Shown here piece by piece: positions 37,398-46,516 of a stretch of 64,000 nt of DNA. The stretch is taken from assembly GCF_900177515.1 (NCBI RefSeq), contig NZ_FXAK01000005.1, positions 380,501 through 444,500 of the forward strand. The letters are read 5' to 3'. The notes beneath the pieces are model-generated. The model searched no databases. It worked only from the letters and a program-made list of their open reading frames with translations, and had not been told where the DNA came from. This stretch comes from Azospirillum oryzae. GTDB taxonomy: Bacteria; Pseudomonadota; Alphaproteobacteria; Azospirillales; Azospirillaceae. Within the stretch, counting starts at the first letter, position 1, and every line of letters begins with the position of its first letter. The translations under genes and the position numbers were made by a program.

Positions 37398-40300
37398 ATG
37401 ATGGCCGGCTGTCCTACTCGCCCGATCGTGCGACTTCGATGCGGCCTCCGTGCCGCTGCCTTTTCGTGGGCTGTCTTCGGCCTGCTGCTGGCCGGGCTCC
37501 TGACGGGATGGCTCGGGGCCGGGGCGGCGCTGGCGGGCGATGCGTCGACCGGGGCCTTCCTGCGGATCGAGACCGGCGGCCACACCGCGCGCGTCAACCG
37601 GCTGGCCACCGATGGGCAGGGCCGGCTGATCGCCAGCGTTTCCAACGACAAGACCCTGCGCCTGTGGAGCCGCGACAGCGGCGAGCCGCTGGGCGTGCTG
37701 CGCGTGCCGATGGAGGCGGGGGACGAGGGGGCGCTCTATGCCGTCGCCCTGTCCGCCGACGGTTCGCTGGCGGTCGCCGCGGGGAACACCGGGACCAGCT
37801 GGGGTGACGGCGTCACGCTCTACCTGTTCGACGTGAAGGCGCAGCGGTTGAAGGCGCGGCTTCCCGGCCAGCCGCAGGTGCTGAACGATCTGGCCATCTC
37901 GCCGGACGGCCGCTTCGTCGCCGGGGCGTTCGGCGGCACCGCCGGCATCCGCGTGTGGGACAGCACCAGCTTCCGACTGGTCGCGGAGGATACCGGCTAC
38001 GAGGCACGGGTTTCGGCCCTGGCCTTCGCCCCCGACGGGCGGCTCGCCACCGCCTCCTTCGACGGCAATGTCCGGCTCTACGACGCCGGGTTCAAGCAGA
38101 AGACCAAGCGCAATCCGGGCAAGGGGCTGCCCTATTCGGTCGCCTTTTCCCATGACGGGTCGCTGCTGGCCGTCGGCTATGCCGACCAGACGCGGGTCGA
38201 CGTGCTGTCCGGCACCGACCTGAAGACGCGCTATTCTCCGAAGACCACCGGCATCGCCGGGGGCAGCTTCGCCGCCGTCGCCTGGGACGGCGCCACCCTG
38301 GTCGCCGCCGGCACCGCAACGCAGGACGGCACGCGCAACGTGGTGCGCCGTTGGGCCGAGGCGGGGAAGGGCGCTTTCACTGACGTCGCGGCGGCGCGCG
38401 ACTCTGTGACATATCTTCTGGCCCTGCCGGGCGGCGGGGTGGCCTTCGCCGCCGCCGATCCCGGCTGGGGCGTGATCGACCCGGCCGGCCGGCTGCAGTT
38501 CGCCCGCATGGGCGACGTCGCCGATTACCGCGACATCCATCTCGGCCGCTTCGGCCTGTCCGACGACGGTCTGGTGCTGGAATTCGGCATGGAGCAGGGC
38601 GGCCAGCGCCCGATGCGCTTCGACGTGCTGGCCCGCAGCCTGACCCCGGCGCCGGATCCGCTGCCGGGCCTGAACCGCCCGACCGTCGAAGGGCCGGGGA
38701 TCGGTGTCGCCGATTGGCGCAACAGCCGCGCGCCGAAGGTGAACGGCCAGCCGGTGAAGCTGGACAGCGGCGAGTGGGCGCGCAGCGTCACCGTGCTGGG
38801 TCCGCAGCGCCGCGTGCTGCTGGGCGGCGAATTCAGCCTGCGCCTGCTCGATTCGGCCGGGGCGGAGCTTGCCCGCGCCGAGGTGCCGGCCGCCGTGTGG
38901 GGGGTCGTCGCGTCGGCCGACGGCCGCGTCGCCGTGGCGGCGCTGGGCGACGGCACGCTGCGCTGGTACGCGCTGTCGGGCGGCGCCCGCCCGCTGGAGG
39001 AGTTGGCGGCGCTGTTCCCGCACCGCGACGGCCGCCGCTGGGTGCTGTGGACGCCGGAGGCCTTCTTCGACCATTCCGAAAGTGGCGGCGAGACGCTGGT
39101 CGGCTTCCACCTGAACGACCCGAAGAAGAAGGGCAGCCAGTGGATCGAGTTCAAGCAGGTTTACCGCGTCTTCGACGCCCCCGAACTGGTGCGCGCCAAG
39201 CTGCAGCAGACCGGGCAGGCGGACATCGCGGCGCGGCTCGCCGCCATCGGTGACATCCGCCTGCTGACCCAGCGCCGGCCGCAGGTGACCCTGCTGGATT
39301 ATTGCACCGTGCCCGCCGCCTCCCGCGGTCTGGCGCTCGGCACCGGCGCCAGCGAGGCGCCCGCGTCGGCGGGAAGCCCGGCCCCGCCGCCCGCCGCTCC
39401 GACCACTCCGGCCGCCGCGGCGGATGCCGAAACCTGCCATCCGCTCGACATGACGCCGGTCAGCCGCGCCTTCGCCCGCGCCAAGGAGCCGGCACCGTCG
39501 CCGGCGGCACCGCCGAAGCCGCCGAAACCGTCGGTGCAGAGCGGGTCTCCGGCGGGATCGCAGGGGGTCGAACTGGACGTCGCGGCGGAGGAACCGCGCC
39601 TGACCGTCGCCTTGCCGGAGGGCATCGGTTCCGTCCGCCTGCGCTATCGTCTGGCCGACACCGGCGGCGGCATCGGCACGGTCGACCTGTTCCGCAACGG
39701 CCGCAACGTCAGCGGTCAGGACAAGTCGCGCGCCTTCGCCCGCGCCAAAGAGCCGGCGCCCCCCCAACCTGCGGCGCAACCCTCCGCCGCCCAATCCGCT
39801 GCTCCGCAATCATCTGCGGCTTCGCCCAAGGACCAGACCCCGGCGCCGGAGGAGCGTGTCAGCACCGTCCGGCTCGATCCCGGCAGCAACCGGGTGCAGA
39901 TCCGCGCCTACAACGGCTCCGATGCGATCTACGAACGCTCGGCCCTGGTCGATTTCGTGCTGCCGAAGCCGGCCCCGGTGGCAGACGCCGCGGCGGACGA
40001 CGGCAAGGGGCAGCGTGTGGTGGCTGATCGGCCGCGGCTGATCACCTTCGTCGTCGGCATCGACAAGTACCGGCCGGAGGGATCGCAGCTGCGCTTCGCC
40101 CGCGCGGACGCCACCGCCTTCGCCGACGCGCTGCGCGACCGGATTCCCGCAGGCTATGACCGGGACCAGTCGCTGGCGCTGTCGAAGACGCTCTATGACG
40201 AGGAGGCGAGCCGCGAGGCCGTGGTCGCCGGGCTGGAGGCGCTCGCCGCCAATGCGCGGGAGGAGGACACGGTCGTCCTCTATCTTGCCGGCCATGGCGT

Positions 40301-40808
40301 GATCGTGCCGTCGCCGAAGGATCCGTCGGTCAAGCTCTACCACTTCATCACCCAGGACGTGAGCGCCGCCACCGCCGAGGCGATCGGCCGGGAGGGACTG
40401 TCGGAGAAGGAGCTGAACCGGCTGGTCAGCGCGATTTCCGCCCGCAACGTCTTGGTGATGCTCGACACCTGCCATTCCGGCGCGGTGTCCGCCGGAACCG
40501 TCGACAAGCTGTACCAGGACATGGGGCAGCGCTACCTCCTGGCCGCCTCGTCGGAGCAGGAGGAGGCGTTGGACAGCTATGACGGCCGCAACGGCATCTT
40601 CGCCCACGCGGTGCTGGAAGGGCTGAAGGGCAAGGCGCTGCTGCCGGGGGACGAGGCGGTCTACAACCTGACGCTCGGCCAGTATGTGAACCGTGCGGTG
40701 CCGCGGCTGGCGCGGGAGAAGCGCTGGCACCAGTCCGCCATCTTCAAGACCGGCGGCAACGAGCTGAATCCCTTCCCGCTGGCGGCGCCGGAGGCCGGGA
40801 AGCCGTGA
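37398..40808 (+). CDS. exported WD40-repeat caspase fusion protein
   Basis: Protein of about 1136 residues. A signal peptide or anchor (AVFGLLLAGLLTGWLGAGAALA) is followed by a beta-propeller of WD40-like repeats (about 45-560), two immunoglobulin-like segments joined by Pro/Ala-rich linkers, and a C-terminal C14 caspase domain (about 880-1130). The catalytic His is residue 966 (YLAGHGVIV) and Cys residue 1025 (LDTCHSGAV). WD40 repeats usually bring protease and target or partner together. ATGs at 37398/37401 follow GCGGAACGG and give a proper signal peptide; the ATG at 37332 lies inside a hairpin. The linker element SRAFARAKEPAP occurs twice. The next gene is tssL. Confidence 0.85.
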   Translation: MMAGCPTRPIVRLRCGLRAAAFSWAVFGLLLAGLLTGWLGAGAALAGDASTGAFLRIETGGHTARVNRLATDGQGRLIASVSNDKTLRLWSRDSGEPLGVLRVPMEAGDEGALYAVALSADGSLAVAAGNTGTSWGDGVTLYLFDVKAQRLKARLPGQPQVLNDLAISPDGRFVAGAFGGTAGIRVWDSTSFRLVAEDTGYEARVSALAFAPDGRLATASFDGNVRLYDAGFKQKTKRNPGKGLPYSVAFSHDGSLLAVGYADQTRVDVLSGTDLKTRYSPKTTGIAGGSFAAVAWDGATLVAAGTATQDGTRNVVRRWAEAGKGAFTDVAAARDSVTYLLALPGGGVAFAAADPGWGVIDPAGRLQFARMGDVADYRDIHLGRFGLSDDGLVLEFGMEQGGQRPMRFDVLARSLTPAPDPLPGLNRPTVEGPGIGVADWRNSRAPKVNGQPVKLDSGEWARSVTVLGPQRRVLLGGEFSLRLLDSAGAELARAEVPAAVWGVVASADGRVAVAALGDGTLRWYALSGGARPLEELAALFPHRDGRRWVLWTPEAFFDHSESGGETLVGFHLNDPKKKGSQWIEFKQVYRVFDAPELVRAKLQQTGQADIAARLAAIGDIRLLTQRRPQVTLLDYCTVPAASRGLALGTGASEAPASAGSPAPPPAAPTTPAAAADAETCHPLDMTPVSRAFARAKEPAPSPAAPPKPPKPSVQSGSPAGSQGVELDVAAEEPRLTVALPEGIGSVRLRYRLADTGGGIGTVDLFRNGRNVSGQDKSRAFARAKEPAPPQPAAQPSAAQSAAPQSSAASPKDQTPAPEERVSTVRLDPGSNRVQIRAYNGSDAIYERSALVDFVLPKPAPVADAAADDGKGQRVVADRPRLITFVVGIDKYRPEGSQLRFARADATAFADALRDRIPAGYDRDQSLALSKTLYDEEASREAVVAGLEALAANAREEDTVVLYLAGHGVIVPSPKDPSVKLYHFITQDVSAATAEAIGREGLSEKELNRLVSAISARNVLVMLDTCHSGAVSAGTVDKLYQDMGQRYLLAASSEQEEALDSYDGRNGIFAHAVLEGLKGKALLPGDEAVYNLTLGQYVNRAVPRLAREKRWHQSAIFKTGGNELNPFPLAAPEAGKP
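39465..39760 (+). repeat. duplicated linker segment inside the WD40-caspase gene
   Basis: A 32-bp sequence encoding RAFARAKEPAP occurs at 39465-39496 and 39729-39760 with only two mismatches, both at third codon positions. The copies flank one immunoglobulin-like segment. Short intragenic repeats of this kind can drive in-frame loss or gain of the domain between them. Confidence 0.8.
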
Positions 40809-40841
40809 GGCGTGCGGCGCCATGGCAGAGTGACGCACGCC
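40809..40841 (+). other. stem-loop after the WD40-caspase gene
   Basis: GGCGTGCG (40809-40816) and CGCACGCC (40834-40841) form an 8-bp perfect stem beginning right after the stop codon; the loop includes a further GCCATGGC palindrome. No T-run follows. The rest of the 138-bp gap to tssL is unusually AT-rich (around 40855-40905) and may hold the tssL promoter, but no convincing -35/-10 pair was seen. Confidence 0.5.
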
Positions 40842-40952
40842 ATACCGAATTCGGCCGATAAAAATGGGTAGATTAAGCTCGATTGGTTCGTTCAAAGTGG
40901 TTGTAAAGGGGGACCGGACCGTTTCCGGGACGGAGCGCGGATTGGGGTGGAC

Positions 40953-42356
40953 ATGCAAGGCGGCGATCAGTTTGGCGGCACACCCGGACCGGAATCGGAA
41001 CGCACGGTCCTGATGCCGACACCGGGCGGCCGGCGGCCGGCCGCGTCGGACGGTTCGGCCGGCGGTTCGGCCGGCGGGGAGACGGTTTTCGCGTCGCGGG
41101 CGTCGGCGGTCGGGGTTTCCGGCCCGGCGCTGGCGGCCATCTTCGCCGCGCGGTCGCCGTTGGCCGCCGCCGCCTCGCCGGTGCTGCTTCTGGCGGCGCG
41201 GCTGAACGACATCGGCGGTGTGCCGGACCTCGAATCGCTGCGCCAGCGCGTGATCGGCGCGCTCGGCGACTTCAAGAAATGGGTCATGTCGTCCGGCATG
41301 GACGGCGCGACCCAGGCGACGGCGCACTATGTGCTCTGTGCGCTCATCGACGACATCGTGCTGAACTCCCCCTGGGGCACCCAGAGTTCCTGGACGCGCC
41401 AGAACGTCACCAGCATGTTCCACAAGAATGTCGTCGGCGGCGAGCAGTTCTATGACCGGCTTGCCACCGCCCGGCAGGACCCCGGCAAGTACGGTGATCT
41501 GCTTGAGCTGATGTATCTCTGCCTGTCGCTGGGCTTCCGTGGCCGCTACCGCGTCGGCGGGCGCCAGGACACCGAGCACGCCCGCATCCGCGAAGAGGTC
41601 TACAACATCCTGGTCAAGCAGCGCGGCTACGCCGACCGGATTCTCTGCCCGAACGCGGCGGCGATGGCGGTGGAATACCGGCCGCCGCGCAGTTCGCTGC
41701 CGGTCTGGGTGACCGGCGCCGGAACCGCGCTGTTCCTGCTGCTGCTGTTCCTGGCCTTGAGCTTCCTGCTGAACGGCGCGTCCGACCGGCTGTTCGCCGG
41801 CTTGGCCGGGCTGCCGCCGCATGGCGGCGTGGTGATCGAATCGCCCGCCCCGGTCAAGCTGGCGGAGGAGGCGCCGCCCCCGCCGCAGATCGCCCCGCCG
41901 CCCCCGCCGCCGACGACCCAGGTCCAGCGCGTGCGCAAGTTCCTGGAGCCGGAGATCGCCGAAGGACTGGTCGAGGTGGTGGAGGACGCGCTGTCGGTCA
42001 CCGTGCGCATGCGCGGCACCAACCTGTTCGCCAGCGGCAGCGCCAGCCTGAACGACAAGGTGCGGGGATCGGTCCTGCGCGTCGGCCGCGCCGTCGCGGA
42101 AGAGCCGGGCGCGGTTCTGATCACCGGCCACACCGACAATGTGCCGATGACCGGCGGCGGGCGTCTGCGCTTTCCGTCCAACTGGCACCTGTCGAAGGCC
42201 CGCGCCGAATCGGTGATGGCGGAGTTCGAGCCGCTGTTCGCCGACAAGTCCCGCCTGAAGGCGGAGGGCAAGTCCGATACCGAGCCGGTGGCGTCCAACG
42301 ACACGCCCGAGGGCCGGGCGGCGAACCGCCGGATCGACATCATCCTCAAGAAGTGA
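40953..42356 (+). CDS. tssL: T6SS membrane protein TssL with OmpA-type C-terminal domain
   Basis: Inner-membrane component of the T6SS trans-envelope complex, 467 residues. The cytoplasmic IcmH/DotU domain is at about 55-240, with ALIDDIVLNSPWG and LLELMYLCLSLGFRGRY. A single membrane helix lies at about 248-275, then a Pro-rich linker (APPPPPPTT). A periplasmic OmpA/peptidoglycan-binding domain covers about 345-465 (ITGHTDNVPMTGGGRLRFPSNWHLSKARA). This is the extended type of TssL that anchors itself to peptidoglycan. A GTG at 40947 is an alternative start. It is followed by tssM after 63 bp. Confidence 0.94.
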   Translation: MQGGDQFGGTPGPESERTVLMPTPGGRRPAASDGSAGGSAGGETVFASRASAVGVSGPALAAIFAARSPLAAAASPVLLLAARLNDIGGVPDLESLRQRVIGALGDFKKWVMSSGMDGATQATAHYVLCALIDDIVLNSPWGTQSSWTRQNVTSMFHKNVVGGEQFYDRLATARQDPGKYGDLLELMYLCLSLGFRGRYRVGGRQDTEHARIREEVYNILVKQRGYADRILCPNAAAMAVEYRPPRSSLPVWVTGAGTALFLLLLFLALSFLLNGASDRLFAGLAGLPPHGGVVIESPAPVKLAEEAPPPPQIAPPPPPPTTQVQRVRKFLEPEIAEGLVEVVEDALSVTVRMRGTNLFASGSASLNDKVRGSVLRVGRAVAEEPGAVLITGHTDNVPMTGGGRLRFPSNWHLSKARAESVMAEFEPLFADKSRLKAEGKSDTEPVASNDTPEGRAANRRIDIILKK

Positions 42357-42419
42357 GCGGAACCGCCCCGCCCGGGGCGGTGCCAGCGGCCGGAAAAAGA
42401 TTGGGACAGGGGTATCGGA

Positions 42420-45400
42420 ATGAGTCGGCTGACCGCCATCTTGCTCTCCCGCACAGTGTTGGGCCTCGTCGGCGCGGTGATCGCCGCGGCGCTGATCGCG
42501 CTGCTGGCGCCGCTCGCCGGTCTGGACATGCCCTGGCTGGCGGTCGCCGCAGCCGTGCCCTTCCCGATCCTCGCCATCGTGCTGTTCCTGCTGAAGCGCC
42601 GCGACGCCAAGGCGGAGGAACGGATGACGGCGGAGCTGACCGGCGGCGCCGACGCGGCCCACATGGCGGCGGTGGACCAGGCCGACGAGGTCGCCGGCCT
42701 GCGCAAGACCTTCGCCGAATCGCTCGCCCTGCTGAAGGCCGGGCGCAAGCAGCGGGGCCTGGGCGACGGCTATCTCTACAGCACGCCCTGGTACGTCATC
42801 ATCGGCCCGCCGGGTGCCGGCAAGACCACGGCGCTGCTGAAAAGCGGCCTGAACTTTCCGCTGGCCGACGAGACCGGGGGCAAGCCGCTGAAGGGTGTCG
42901 GCGGCACCCGGCAATGCGACTGGTGGTTCGCCGACGAGGCGATCTTCCTCGACACCGCCGGGCGCTACACCACCCAGGACAGCCACGAGACCGTGGACCA
43001 GACCGGCTGGGGCGCCTTCCTGAAGCTGCTGAAGGATGCGCGCTCGCGCCAGCCGATCAACGGCGTGCTGGTGGCGATGGCGGTCCCCGACCTCGCCGCC
43101 GCCGGGCCGGAGGAGCGGGCGCAGCATGCGGCCGCCATCCGCCGCCGCCTGCGCGAGCTGTACGAGACGCTGAAGGTCAAGGCGCCGGTCTATCTGCTGC
43201 TGACCAAGGCCGACCTGATCGCCGGCTTCAACGAGTTCTTCCATGACCTGAACCGCGACGAGCGCCGGCAGATCGTCGGCGTCACCCTGCCGGCGGGCGA
43301 AAGCGAACTGGGCGATGCCGGCATGGCGACGCTGGGCAGCGAGTTGGACGGCATCGCCGGCCGGCTGTCCGGCCGCGCCGTCGACCGCATCCAGCAGGAG
43401 CATGCGCAGGAGCGGCGCGGCGCCATCTTCGCCTTCCCCTCGCAGTTCGCTTCCCTGAAGGAACCGCTGCTCGACTTCGTATCCGCCGCCTTCAAGGCCA
43501 ACCGCTACGAGCCGGCGCTGCGGCTGCGCGGCATCTATTTCACCAGCGGCACCCAGGAAGGCACGCAGATCGACCGGCTGATCGGCGGGCTGGCCGAAAG
43601 CTTCGGCCTGCCGGCGGCACCCTTCCGCGGCGGTGCCGTCGCCGCCGGGCAGCAGCGCAGCTACTTCCTGGGCGGCCTGCTGAACGATCTGGTGTTCCGC
43701 GAGGCCAACATGGTCGGATTCGACCCGGCGGCGGAACGGCGGCGCATCTGGGTTCCGCGCATCGCCTACAGCCTGTTCGGGCTGGTCACCACCGCCGCGA
43801 CCGCCGCCTGGGTCGCCAGCTATCTCGGCAATGCCGGGCTGATCGACCGCGAACAGCAGGCGGTCGACGCCTATCGGCCGAAGGCGGAGGCGCTGGCGGC
43901 CGGCACCGTCGCCGACGACGACATCCGCCGCGTCCTGCCGGTGCTGAACGAGCTGCGCGCCCTGCCGGCCGGCCATGACACGCTGGCGCTGAAGCAGAAG
44001 CTGGCGCTCGATTTCGGCCTCTATCAGGGCGACAAGCTGGAGGAGGCCGGCGACGCGCTCTATCGCCGCGCGGTCAACGGGCTGCTGATGCCGCGCCTGC
44101 TGGTGCGGGTGCAGCGCGACCTGCGCGACCGGCTGATGGCCGACGACGCCCCGGCGGTGGAGGCGCTGCTGCGCCTCTATCTGACGCTGGGCGGCGCCGG
44201 GCCGGTCAATGGCGAGGAGGTGAAAGGCTGGACCGTCGGCTGGCTGCGCCGCGTCTCGCCCTCGCCGGGCGAGGACGAGACCAAGGCGGTCCTTGGCCAC
44301 ATCGACGCCGGGCTGTCCGCTCCCGCCGGCCTGCCGAAGGCCAACCTGGATGCCGAACTGATCCGGCAGGCGCGCGAGGTGCTGGCCCGCACGCCGCTGG
44401 CCGCCCGCGCCTATGCCGCCGTGCGTGATGGTGAGGCGGCGCGCAAGCTGCAGGACTGGCGCCCGTCGGAACAGGCCGGGCCGGAAGGCGACCGGGTGTT
44501 CCGCCGCTCCTCCGGCGCCCGCTTCAGCGACGGCGTCCCCGGTTTCTATACCCTGCAAGGCTTCACCTCCGTCATGCTGCCGGGCCTGCCTGCTGCGGCG
44601 CGCTCGGTGCGCGACCTCAGCTGGCTGCTTGGCCCCCCGCGCGGGGAGGAGGCCGGTCCGGAACTTGAGACGGCGGCGCTGACGCTTTACCTGCGCGACT
44701 ATGCCGGCCGCTGGGACGCGCTGCTGAACGACATCACCCTGGTGCCGGCGGCCAACCCGCAGGCGCTGGCCGAGGAGGTCAACATCCTGTCCGGCCGCAG
44801 CTCTCCCCTGCAGAAGCTGCTGACGGCGGTGGCGAACGAAACGACGCTGCAGCGCGTGCCGGAGGCGCCGGCCGGCGCCTCGCCCGCGGTGGCTGCGGTT
44901 GCCGCGGCGGCGGCCGACAGCGGCGTGGCGAAGCTGGTCACGCAGATGGTCGACGACCGCTTCCGCCCGCTGAACGACTTCACGCGCAACAGCGGCAACG
45001 CCCGGCTGGAGGAGCTGCTGCGCCAGCTGGAGGCCGTGCATGCCGTGCTGGCGCGGCTGTCGCTCGGCTCCGGCAGCGGGCAGAAGCTGTTCGATCTGGC
45101 GGCCAACGGCGGCGGCGAGGTGTTCCAGAAGCTCGCCACCGACGTCGGCTATTTCCCGCAGCCGGTCCGCCGCTGGACCGAGGAGCTGGTGGAGCAGGGC
45201 ACGGCGCGGACGCTGAGCGGCGCCCGCTCGCAGATCAACGCCGAATGGCAGAGCACGGTCGTGCCCTGGTGCCGCCGCGCGCTCGACAACCGCTATCCCT
45301 TCGTCAAGGGTGCCTCGGCCGATGTCGGCATGGACGATTTCGCCCGGATGTTCGCACCCGGCGGGCTGATCGACGCCTTCTTCACCAACCGGCTGCGGCC

Positions 45401-45929
45401 GTTCGTCGACACGACGAAGGAGCCCTGGCGCTGGCAGCCGTCGGCCGCCGACCTCGGCATCCCGGCCGCCGTGCTGCCGGCCTTCCAGCATGCGGCGGCG
45501 ATCCGCGACGCCTTCTTCCCCGACGGCGGCCGGGCGCCGTCGCTGCGCTTCGAACTGCGCCCGACCTATCTCGGCCCGGGGGTGGAGCAGGTCGATCTGG
45601 ACATCGACGGCCAGCGCCTGACCTTCGCCCGCAACGCCACGTTGGCGCAGGGCCTGCAATGGCCGAAGCCGGGCGGGGCGGGCGACCTGCGCGTGACCTT
45701 CACCGGCCAGCCGACCGAACCGCCGGAGATGACCCAGCGCAGCGGAAGCTGGGCGTGGTTCCGCACGCTGGACGCCAACCGCGGCCGCAAGGGGGCGGTG
45801 CCCGACCGCATCCCGCTGAGCTTCGGCGCCGCCGGCAAGTCGGCCGGGTTCGACGTGCGCATGACAAGCGCGGTCAACCCCTTCTCGATCCGCGACCTCA
45901 AGGATTTCCGATGCCCGGACAGTCTTTGA
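42420..45929 (+). CDS. tssM: T6SS membrane protein TssM (IcmF)
   Basis: Inner-membrane pillar of the T6SS complex, 1169 residues. Two N-terminal helices (about 8-30 and 37-58) are followed by a cytoplasmic NTPase-like domain with Walker A GPPGAGKTT near 129 and LDTAGRYTTQ as the Walker B region. A third helix lies near 443-462 (AYSLFGLVTTAATAAWVASYLG). The long periplasmic IcmF-related and DUF1215-like part reaches to the C-terminus. Walker A is intact, unlike in several TssM proteins, so nucleotide binding is expected. Its stop lies within a duplicated stop-start junction shared with tagF, whose start is inside its last codons. Confidence 0.95.
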   Translation: MSRLTAILLSRTVLGLVGAVIAAALIALLAPLAGLDMPWLAVAAAVPFPILAIVLFLLKRRDAKAEERMTAELTGGADAAHMAAVDQADEVAGLRKTFAESLALLKAGRKQRGLGDGYLYSTPWYVIIGPPGAGKTTALLKSGLNFPLADETGGKPLKGVGGTRQCDWWFADEAIFLDTAGRYTTQDSHETVDQTGWGAFLKLLKDARSRQPINGVLVAMAVPDLAAAGPEERAQHAAAIRRRLRELYETLKVKAPVYLLLTKADLIAGFNEFFHDLNRDERRQIVGVTLPAGESELGDAGMATLGSELDGIAGRLSGRAVDRIQQEHAQERRGAIFAFPSQFASLKEPLLDFVSAAFKANRYEPALRLRGIYFTSGTQEGTQIDRLIGGLAESFGLPAAPFRGGAVAAGQQRSYFLGGLLNDLVFREANMVGFDPAAERRRIWVPRIAYSLFGLVTTAATAAWVASYLGNAGLIDREQQAVDAYRPKAEALAAGTVADDDIRRVLPVLNELRALPAGHDTLALKQKLALDFGLYQGDKLEEAGDALYRRAVNGLLMPRLLVRVQRDLRDRLMADDAPAVEALLRLYLTLGGAGPVNGEEVKGWTVGWLRRVSPSPGEDETKAVLGHIDAGLSAPAGLPKANLDAELIRQAREVLARTPLAARAYAAVRDGEAARKLQDWRPSEQAGPEGDRVFRRSSGARFSDGVPGFYTLQGFTSVMLPGLPAAARSVRDLSWLLGPPRGEEAGPELETAALTLYLRDYAGRWDALLNDITLVPAANPQALAEEVNILSGRSSPLQKLLTAVANETTLQRVPEAPAGASPAVAAVAAAAADSGVAKLVTQMVDDRFRPLNDFTRNSGNARLEELLRQLEAVHAVLARLSLGSGSGQKLFDLAANGGGEVFQKLATDVGYFPQPVRRWTEELVEQGTARTLSGARSQINAEWQSTVVPWCRRALDNRYPFVKGASADVGMDDFARMFAPGGLIDAFFTNRLRPFVDTTKEPWRWQPSAADLGIPAAVLPAFQHAAAIRDAFFPDGGRAPSLRFELRPTYLGPGVEQVDLDIDGQRLTFARNATLAQGLQWPKPGGAGDLRVTFTGQPTEPPEMTQRSGSWAWFRTLDANRGRKGAVPDRIPLSFGAAGKSAGFDVRMTSAVNPFSIRDLKDFRCPDSL

Positions 45930-46516
45930 TGGGCCAGTCTTTGATGGGTAATGCCGGCTGTTTCGGCAAGCTGCCGGCACGCGGCGATTTCCTGCTCCGC
46001 GGCCTGCCGCGGAGCTTCGCCGACCCGTGGCACGAGTGGCTGCTCGATGGATTGCAGGCCAGCCGGGCGGCGCTGGGCGAGGGGTGGATGGACCGCTACC
46101 TCAACGCGCCGATCTGGCGTTTCGTGCTGGAGGCCGGTGTGTGCGGACCGCAGGCGGCGGCCGGCGTGATGATGTCCAGCGTCGACAAGGCCGGGCGGCA
46201 TTTCCCGCTGACCCTGGTGGCGTTGCTCGCACCCGGTCACGCCGCCGACGGGGTGGAGGCAGACGGCGGATGGTTCGAGGCGGCGGAGGAGTTGGCCCTG
46301 TCCGCCCTGACCAACACGCTGGACGTGGAGGCCTTCGTCGGCTCCGTCGGCGCCCTGTCGGTGCCGCGCTCCTCAGGTCCGTCGGCCGCCGCCGCCGCCC
46401 GCTGGTGGACGCTGGGCGGCGAGGGCGTGGCGGAGCAGGGATTCACCGGCGCCGGCCTGCCGCCCGCGGCCCGCTTCGCCGATTTCCTGACCGGCCGGGC
46501 CGGGGAGGGCGCGTGA
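45911..46516 (+). CDS. tagF: T6SS-associated protein TagF
   Basis: Cytosolic post-translational regulator of T6SS, 201 residues. The N-terminal domain starts GCFGKLPARGDFLLRGLP, and WHEWLLDGLQASR and RFVLEAGVCGP are family-typical. In Pseudomonas TagF represses firing and in Agrobacterium a TagF-PppA fusion does so. The ATG at 45911 has AAGGA 6 bp upstream and overlaps tssM by 19 bp. In-frame ATGs at 45929 and 45944 lie in a tandem repeat and could also be used. The stop overlaps the vgrG start (TGATG). Confidence 0.9.
   Translation: MPGQSLMGQSLMGNAGCFGKLPARGDFLLRGLPRSFADPWHEWLLDGLQASRAALGEGWMDRYLNAPIWRFVLEAGVCGPQAAAGVMMSSVDKAGRHFPLTLVALLAPGHAADGVEADGGWFEAAEELALSALTNTLDVEAFVGSVGALSVPRSSGPSAAAAARWWTLGGEGVAEQGFTGAGLPPAARFADFLTGRAGEGA
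45920..45949 (+). repeat. 15-bp tandem duplication of the tssM/tagF junction
   Basis: CAGTCTTTGATGGG plus one base occurs at 45920-45934 and 45935-45949 (14 of 15 bases identical). The first copy carries the tssM TGA (45927-45929) overlapping an in-frame tagF ATG (45929); the second copy repeats this TGATG. In tagF it encodes QSLMG twice. Confidence 0.85.

Noticed and set aside
39810..45980. Very long open frame on the minus strand across the WD40-caspase, tssL and tssM genes (over 2000 codons)
   Set aside because: It is antisense to clear T6SS genes with conserved domains. The sequence is Arg/Gln/Pro/Gly/His-rich without domains, as expected from the shadow of GC-rich codons.
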